6,384 nucleotides of DNA from Chloroflexia bacterium (lineage in GTDB: Bacteria; Chloroflexota; Chloroflexia; Thermomicrobiales; JALYUS01), in contig JAICJW010000264.1 in the NCBI GenBank assembly GCA_025928215.1, positions 1 to 6,384 of the forward strand. Reading direction: 5' to 3'. How positions within the stretch are numbered: position 1 is the stretch's first letter; every line of letters starts with the position of its first letter. The notes under the pieces are model-generated. The model saw nothing but the letters and a program-made list of their open reading frames with translations, ran no database searches and was not told the DNA's origin. The position numbers were made by a program, and so were the translations under genes. This document shows positions 5,039-6,384 of this stretch, in pieces.

Positions 5039-6142
5039 TCAGGCGAAGCGGGCCGGTGTGAAGGGGGCAAGCAGCGGATCCACCGTGCCACTCCGGATAC
5101 CCGCCGCGACCAGTTCACCCGTTGCCGCCGCGAGCAAGGCGCCGCCACGGAAATGACCCGTCGCGATCCAGAGGCCGTCGCGATGCGGCGCGGGGCCAAT
5201 GATCGGCGCGCCGTCCGCGCTGCCGGGCCGCAGGCCGGACCATGTCTGCACCAATCGTGCGCCATTCAGCGCGGGCGCGAACCGCTCGACGAGCGCGATC
5301 AGCGCGTTGACGCCGGTCGGCGTGACGCGCTTCGCGAACCCCGGGTAATCCACCGTCGCGCCGACGGCAATCGTGCCGTCGGCACGGGGGAGGAGGTACA
5401 TGCCGCCCCCCGCGACGACGGTGCGGAGGGGCACGGGCGGATCGGCAATCGCCAGCATCTGCCCATGCACGGGGAGTGTCGGAACATTTAACCCCGCCAG
5501 TTCGCCAATTCCCTTGCTCCACGCCCCCGCCGCCAGCACGACGACATCCGCGCCGACGATCCCTTCCGGTGTCCGCACGCCCGTCACGCGGTCGCCCGCC
5601 GTTTCGAGGCCGAGCGCGGGGGTGTATTCGCGGATCGTCGCGCCGTGATTCGTCGCGGCGCGGGCGAGCGCCTGGGCCATCATGTGAACGCGCAGGCTGC
5701 CCGCGTCGCGCTCGTAGATCGCCGCCGTGATATGGGGGGAGAGGACGGGTTCGTGTTCCCGCAGCGCCGCCCCTTCCAGCCACTCGACGTGGAGGCCGTG
5801 CCGCCGCTGCCACTCCATCACGTCCTGCAAAGGGCGTGGGTCGTTGTCCGCGCCGATCAGGGCGGTCTCGCCCGTCTGATTCCAGCCGACGCGCATCCCG
5901 GACGTCTCCTCGACCGCCGCGATCAGCGCGGGATAGCGGCGGAAGGAGCGCAGCCCGAACTCCCCGCTCCCCGGCCCCGGCGATGAGATGATCCCCGCCG
6001 ACGCCCACGACGCCTCCTGCGCCAGCGCGTTCCGTTCGAGCAGCGTCACCCGCTCCCCCGCCTTCGCCAGCTCATAGGCAATCGCGCACCCGATGATCCC
6101 CCCACCGATGATGACAATATTCGCGCCCTGCGTGCTGCTCAT
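5039..6142 (-). CDS. thiO: FAD-dependent glycine oxidase-like amine oxidase (ThiO/DAO family)
   Basis: This 367-aa flavoenzyme should oxidise glycine or another small amine to the imine, releasing H2O2 and ammonia. In thiamine synthesis ThiO supplies dehydroglycine for the thiazole ring. FAD binding is shown by GGGIIG (13-18), E36 at the end of beta-2 and EASWASAGII (43-52). The active site lines up with Bacillus subtilis glycine oxidase at a constant offset of three residues: Y249 for Y246, R305 in SGLRPG for R302, and R332 in GHFRGG for R329. Two positions differ: V264 for M261, and GHFRG where the family usually has GHFRN. Full length for the family, with GATGELVAAGI-like C-terminal helix. 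The ATG start at 6142 has GGGAGGG 6 nt upstream. No thi genes are nearby, so another DAO-type role (sarcosine or other amine catabolism) is possible; the symbol is tentative. An insertion sequence ends about 110 bp upstream. Confidence 0.88.
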   Translation of the reverse strand: MSSTQGANIVIIGGGIIGCAIAYELAKAGERVTLLERNALAQEASWASAGIISSPGPGSGEFGLRSFRRYPALIAAVEETSGMRVGWNQTGETALIGADNDPRPLQDVMEWQRRHGLHVEWLEGAALREHEPVLSPHITAAIYERDAGSLRVHMMAQALARAATNHGATIREYTPALGLETAGDRVTGVRTPEGIVGADVVVLAAGAWSKGIGELAGLNVPTLPVHGQMLAIADPPVPLRTVVAGGGMYLLPRADGTIAVGATVDYPGFAKRVTPTGVNALIALVERFAPALNGARLVQTWSGLRPGSADGAPIIGPAPHRDGLWIATGHFRGGALLAAATGELVAAGIRSGTVDPLLAPFTPARFA

Positions 6143-6165
6143 GGTTTTCCCTCCCGAACCTCGTC

Positions 6166-6196
6166 ATGTTACGGTAAGCGAGTGAACTTATCTCAA
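6166..6196 (-). promoter_or_regulatory. Possible promoter of the oxidase gene (weak)
   Basis: On the minus strand, TTGAGA (6196-6191) precedes TAACAT (6171-6166), but the 19-bp spacing is long. The site lies outside the insertion sequence, so it would be native to the oxidase. I saw no riboswitch-like fold in the 110-bp leader. Readthrough from the transposase gene is an alternative source of transcripts. Confidence 0.25.
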
Positions 6197-6252
6197 AATC
6201 CCCTCTCGACAGTAGATGAACGCGCTCGCGACAGCATCGCGTGTCCAGTGTA

Positions 6253-6384
6253 GGGCTCTTCCGCGGAGTTGGTGAATGGCAGGGAACACCGAGCTCAATC
6301 GCTGTGTTTCCTCAGATTGCCGTGTAGAGGGCGCGCTGTCGGAGTAAGTCGAACTTCGCCCGCCCGTACATCGCCCGCTTCACC
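6253..6384 (-). mobile_element. Terminal part of an ISL3-family insertion sequence
   Basis: The element continues past the window edge. Its left boundary is placed at 6253, where GGGCTCTTCCGCGGAGTT begins. This matches the GG-CTCTTC type of terminal inverted repeat known for ISL3-family elements. The transposase stop lies 59 bp inside this end, a normal distance. ISL3 elements usually duplicate 8 bp on insertion; the candidate flank here is CCAGTGTA (6245-6252), but the other end is not visible. The transposase points toward the oxidase gene. Confidence 0.72.
6312..6384 (-). CDS. ISL3-family transposase, last 23 codons (5' part outside window)
   Basis: The minus strand is open from the window edge to a TGA at 6314-6312, and encodes a tail that begins VKRAMYGRAKFDLLRQRAL. 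The K-R-x-M-Y-G-R-A-x-F-D-L-L-R-x-R pattern is the conserved C-terminal signature I know from ISL3-type (DDE) transposases, where it follows the last catalytic block. The nearby inverted-repeat-like end at 6253 agrees. Whether the full gene is intact cannot be judged here. Confidence 0.75.
   Translation of the reverse strand, partial: VKRAMYGRAKFDLLRQRALYTAI

Noticed and set aside
6143..6252. Glycine or TPP riboswitch before the oxidase
   Set aside because: The leader is short, and I could not find the conserved core sequences or a multi-stem fold of either class.

Overview
The window is high-GC bacterial DNA with strong Shine-Dalgarno sequences, sigma70-like promoters and an occasional GTG start. 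The PdtaR-type ANTAR regulator, the secreted alanine-rich proteins and the interspersed GC-rich palindromic repeats would fit a Chloroflexota (Thermomicrobia-like) or actinobacterial chromosome. I lean to Chloroflexota, but this is inference and nothing here proves it.

Layout. Positions 2-445 (+) hold the C-terminal part of an unrecognised protein that starts outside the window. It converges on an orphan PdtaR-like ANTAR response regulator (637-1236, -). Upstream of the regulator lies a heptamer-based palindromic repeat (1257-1332), then a tRNA-Pro(GGG) with encoded CCA (1340-1416, -) that has a good sigma70-like promoter (1428-1456). The regulator may be read from that tRNA promoter. Divergent from the tRNA is a small exported PsbP/Mog1-fold-like protein (1626-2135, +). 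It ends at a perfect 14-bp bidirectional terminator (2166-2200).

The right two thirds form a minus-strand metabolic block, listed in transcription order. First is a ThiO-like FAD amine/glycine oxidase (5039-6142). Next is a lambda-crystallin/L-gulonate-dehydrogenase-like member of the 3-hydroxyacyl-CoA dehydrogenase family (3901-4830), with its own predicted promoter (4870-4898). After a 139-bp near-palindromic repeat element (3762-3900) comes a one-domain cupin (3316-3723). The cupin overlaps by 8 nt a CtBP-like D-2-hydroxyacid dehydrogenase (2217-3323). All four genes read toward the terminator at 2166-2200. The content (amine oxidase, two hydroxyacid dehydrogenases, a metal cupin) suggests catabolism of small amino or hydroxy acids. 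The substrate cannot be read from sequence, and the block may be two or three transcription units.

The right edge (6253-6384) is the end of an ISL3-family insertion sequence. It shows the last 23 codons of its transposase and a terminal inverted-repeat-like end, about 110 bp upstream of the oxidase gene.

I found no CRISPR array, defence island, phage gene or clearly new multi-gene system. The most unusual material is non-coding: two different palindromic repeat elements placed tightly against gene ends.
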